In this document: in pieces, positions 6,536 through 7,075 of the stretch
Layout: every line of letters starts with the position of its first letter
Position numbering within the stretch: position 1 is the first letter of the stretch
NCBI GenBank assembly: GCA_934702115.1
Contig: CAKUYF010000049.1
Location: 1 to 7,075 of the forward strand
Source of the DNA: an uncultured Eubacteriales bacterium
Lineage (GTDB): Bacteria > Bacillota > Clostridia > Oscillospirales > Acutalibacteraceae
DNA: 7,075 bases
Reading direction: 5' to 3'
Notes under the pieces: generated by a model
Told to the model about the DNA's origin: nothing
Database searches by the model: none
What the model saw: the letters and a program-made list of their open reading frames with translations, nothing else
Made by a program: the position numbers and the translations under genes

Positions 6536-6574
6536 AATTCGTAACAAAGTTTATTTCTTTGTTATGAATTTTTT
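6536..6574 (+). terminator. Intrinsic terminator of the Nif11-type peptide gene
   Basis: A 14-bp stem (6536-6549 with 6557-6570, one G-U pair at 6541/6565) with a 7-nt loop TTTATTT is followed by TTTT (6571-6574), giving a run of six T. It starts 19 nt after the stop codon. An unused AAGGAG (6530-6535) directly precedes the stem. Confidence 0.85.
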
Positions 6575-6761
6575 ACTGTTATTACTTTAATATACCAATT
6601 TGATAATCTTCAAATAACTTCATAGCACCTCCGGCAGAATTTTTGCTGGAGTTCAATTGAATAATAAGCTCACTGTAAACTTTTACTAAGTTTAAGTCAT
6701 TTGATTCCTCCTGAATGGGACTATTTTTTAATTTTTCTTATAATTCAATACTATTTTATTT

Positions 6762-6781
6762 ACATTAGTATATACTAATGT
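6762..6781. other. 20-bp perfect palindrome, possible operator
   Basis: ACATTAGTATATACTAATGT equals its own reverse complement over 20 bp with no central gap. Such a site could bind a dimeric regulator. Which regulator cannot be said, and no obvious promoter overlaps it. It lies inside the doubtful ORF at 6728-6889. Confidence 0.4.
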
Positions 6782-6846
6782 TAATTTATCAGTTAAATTA
6801 TCTATTCTCCCACCTATTAAAAAAGCTAAAGATTTCGAATACGCAG

Positions 6847-6881
6847 AAAAGCAACTACCCTTTACAGATAATTGCTTTTTT
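6847..6881. terminator. Possible terminator hairpin downstream of the right-edge gene
   Basis: AAAAGCAACTA (6847-6857) pairs with TAATTGCTTTT (6869-6879) as an 11-bp stem with one G-U pair and an 11-nt loop. On the plus strand it ends in six T (6876-6881). On the minus strand it ends GCTTTTCTG, a weaker tail but correctly placed 27 nt after the stop at 6906. It overlaps the start of the doubtful minus-strand ORF, so it is either a terminator or coding sequence, not obviously both. Confidence 0.45.
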
Positions 6882-6905
6882 AGTGGCATAAATATCACTT
6901 AAAAT

Positions 6906-7075
6906 TTATTTGTTCCTAAGGTCTATTGCCTCGGTAGACCAACCTCTCTCATTAGCATACTTGAGTGCTTGGAGTAGTCCATTAAACGAAGGAGAACATT
7001 GTCTTTGATTCAAAGGTCTGTTGCTATCATCTACTGCTATATATCGAACTCCATCATGAAAATGGATGCACCCAC
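6906..7075 (-). CDS. C-terminal 55 residues of an unrecognised protein, 5' end outside the window
   Basis: The minus strand is open from the window edge to TAA at 6906 and reads GCIHFHDGVRYIAVDDSNR at the edge and ALKYANERGWSTEAIDLRNK at the end. I do not recognise the family. The composition looks coding: balanced amino acids, a plausible final helix, and about 41% GC by hand count, visibly above the AT-rich sequence beside it. The higher GC hints at a different history, but the sample is only 170 nt. Its last codons contain an inverted repeat at 6920-6940. Confidence 0.6.
   Translation of the reverse strand, partial: GCIHFHDGVRYIAVDDSNRPLNQRQCSPSFNGLLQALKYANERGWSTEAIDLRNK

Larger units (their letters stand above)
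6582..6889 (-). pseudogene. Frameshifted small ORF of unknown function
   Basis: Two overlapping open frames on the minus strand look like one broken gene. The first runs from ATG at 6889 to TAA at 6728 (53 aa, starting MPLKKQLSVKG). The second is open from 6737 to TAA at 6582 (51 aa, ending MKLFEDYQIGILK) and lacks its own start. They meet in the A-rich stretch at about 6726-6740. Gaining one base there would join them into a helical-looking protein of about 102 aa. I recognise no family. A weak GTGAT ribosome-like site precedes the ATG, which lies 16 nt after the upstream gene's stop, consistent with a former operon. The hairpin at 6847-6879 and palindrome at 6762-6781 fall inside the first frame, an argument against it being coding. 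Alternatives are a sequencing error in a homopolymer or chance open frames in AT-rich DNA. Confidence 0.35.

Noticed and set aside
6564..6590. Short ORF (ATG at 6564) after the AAGGAG at 6530
   Set aside because: It would encode eight residues, lies inside the terminator, and is 28 nt from the ribosome site.
6629..6651. 8-bp hairpin CTCCGGCA/TGCTGGAG, considered as a terminator or regulatory element
   Set aside because: It has no T-tract on either strand and lies inside the probable remnant coding sequence.
6726..6740. Programmed -1 frameshift joining the two small minus-strand frames
   Set aside because: The zero-frame codons AAG AAA AAT do not form a standard X-XXY-YYZ slippery heptamer and no stimulatory structure is clear; a single-base loss or error is simpler.
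1..7075. CRISPR array, tRNA/rRNA genes, insertion sequence
   Set aside because: No regularly spaced direct repeats, no tRNA cloverleaf or rRNA segment, and no transposase or paired terminal repeats were seen on either strand.

Overview
The window looks like a chromosomal piece of a low-GC, Gram-positive, Clostridia-like bacterium. The support is strong AGGAGG-type ribosome sites, sigma-A-like promoters, AT-rich spacers, a DegV protein next to rpsT, and a murE-murF pair whose MurE carries the DNPR motif of meso-diaminopimelate-type enzymes. I cannot name a genus from sequence alone.

Layout from left to right. (1) A plus-strand block holds the C-terminal two thirds of a DegV/FakB-type fatty-acid-binding protein and rpsT (ribosomal protein S20), closed by a 10-bp-stem terminator that probably works in both directions. 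(2) A minus-strand block reads right to left: murE, murF, then a secreted Mbeg1-like (DUF2974) alpha/beta hydrolase, then a 122-aa glycine-rich peptide with a short double-glycine-type leader. murE and murF share a promoter with an extended -10. The hydrolase-peptide pair has its own near-consensus extended -10 promoter beginning just past the murF stop. (3) Divergent from murE, on the plus strand, is a monocistronic 143-aa Nif11-type leader peptide gene with its own TTGACA promoter and a strong terminator. (4) The right end is a decayed or poorly resolved region: a frameshifted small minus-strand ORF (two overlapping open frames), a 20-bp perfect palindrome, a hairpin, and the last 55 codons of an unrecognised minus-strand gene that leaves the window.

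How the parts may fit. degV, rpsT, murE and murF are housekeeping genes. The accessory content is two small secreted-peptide candidates (937-1305 minus and 6086-6517 plus) on either side of murEF, one of them co-transcribed with an exported hydrolase. The Nif11 peptide has an ELDGISGG processing site followed by a cationic, glycine-rich core built of five consecutive 11-residue units, each ending in Lys/Arg. No modification enzyme, peptidase-transporter or immunity gene is visible, so maturation partners would have to lie elsewhere. The hendecad-core Nif11 peptide and the hydrolase/GG-peptide pair are the most likely novel elements here.

Four start codons are re-called from ribosome-site evidence: hydrolase 2926, glycine-rich peptide 1305, murF 4365, murE 5847.
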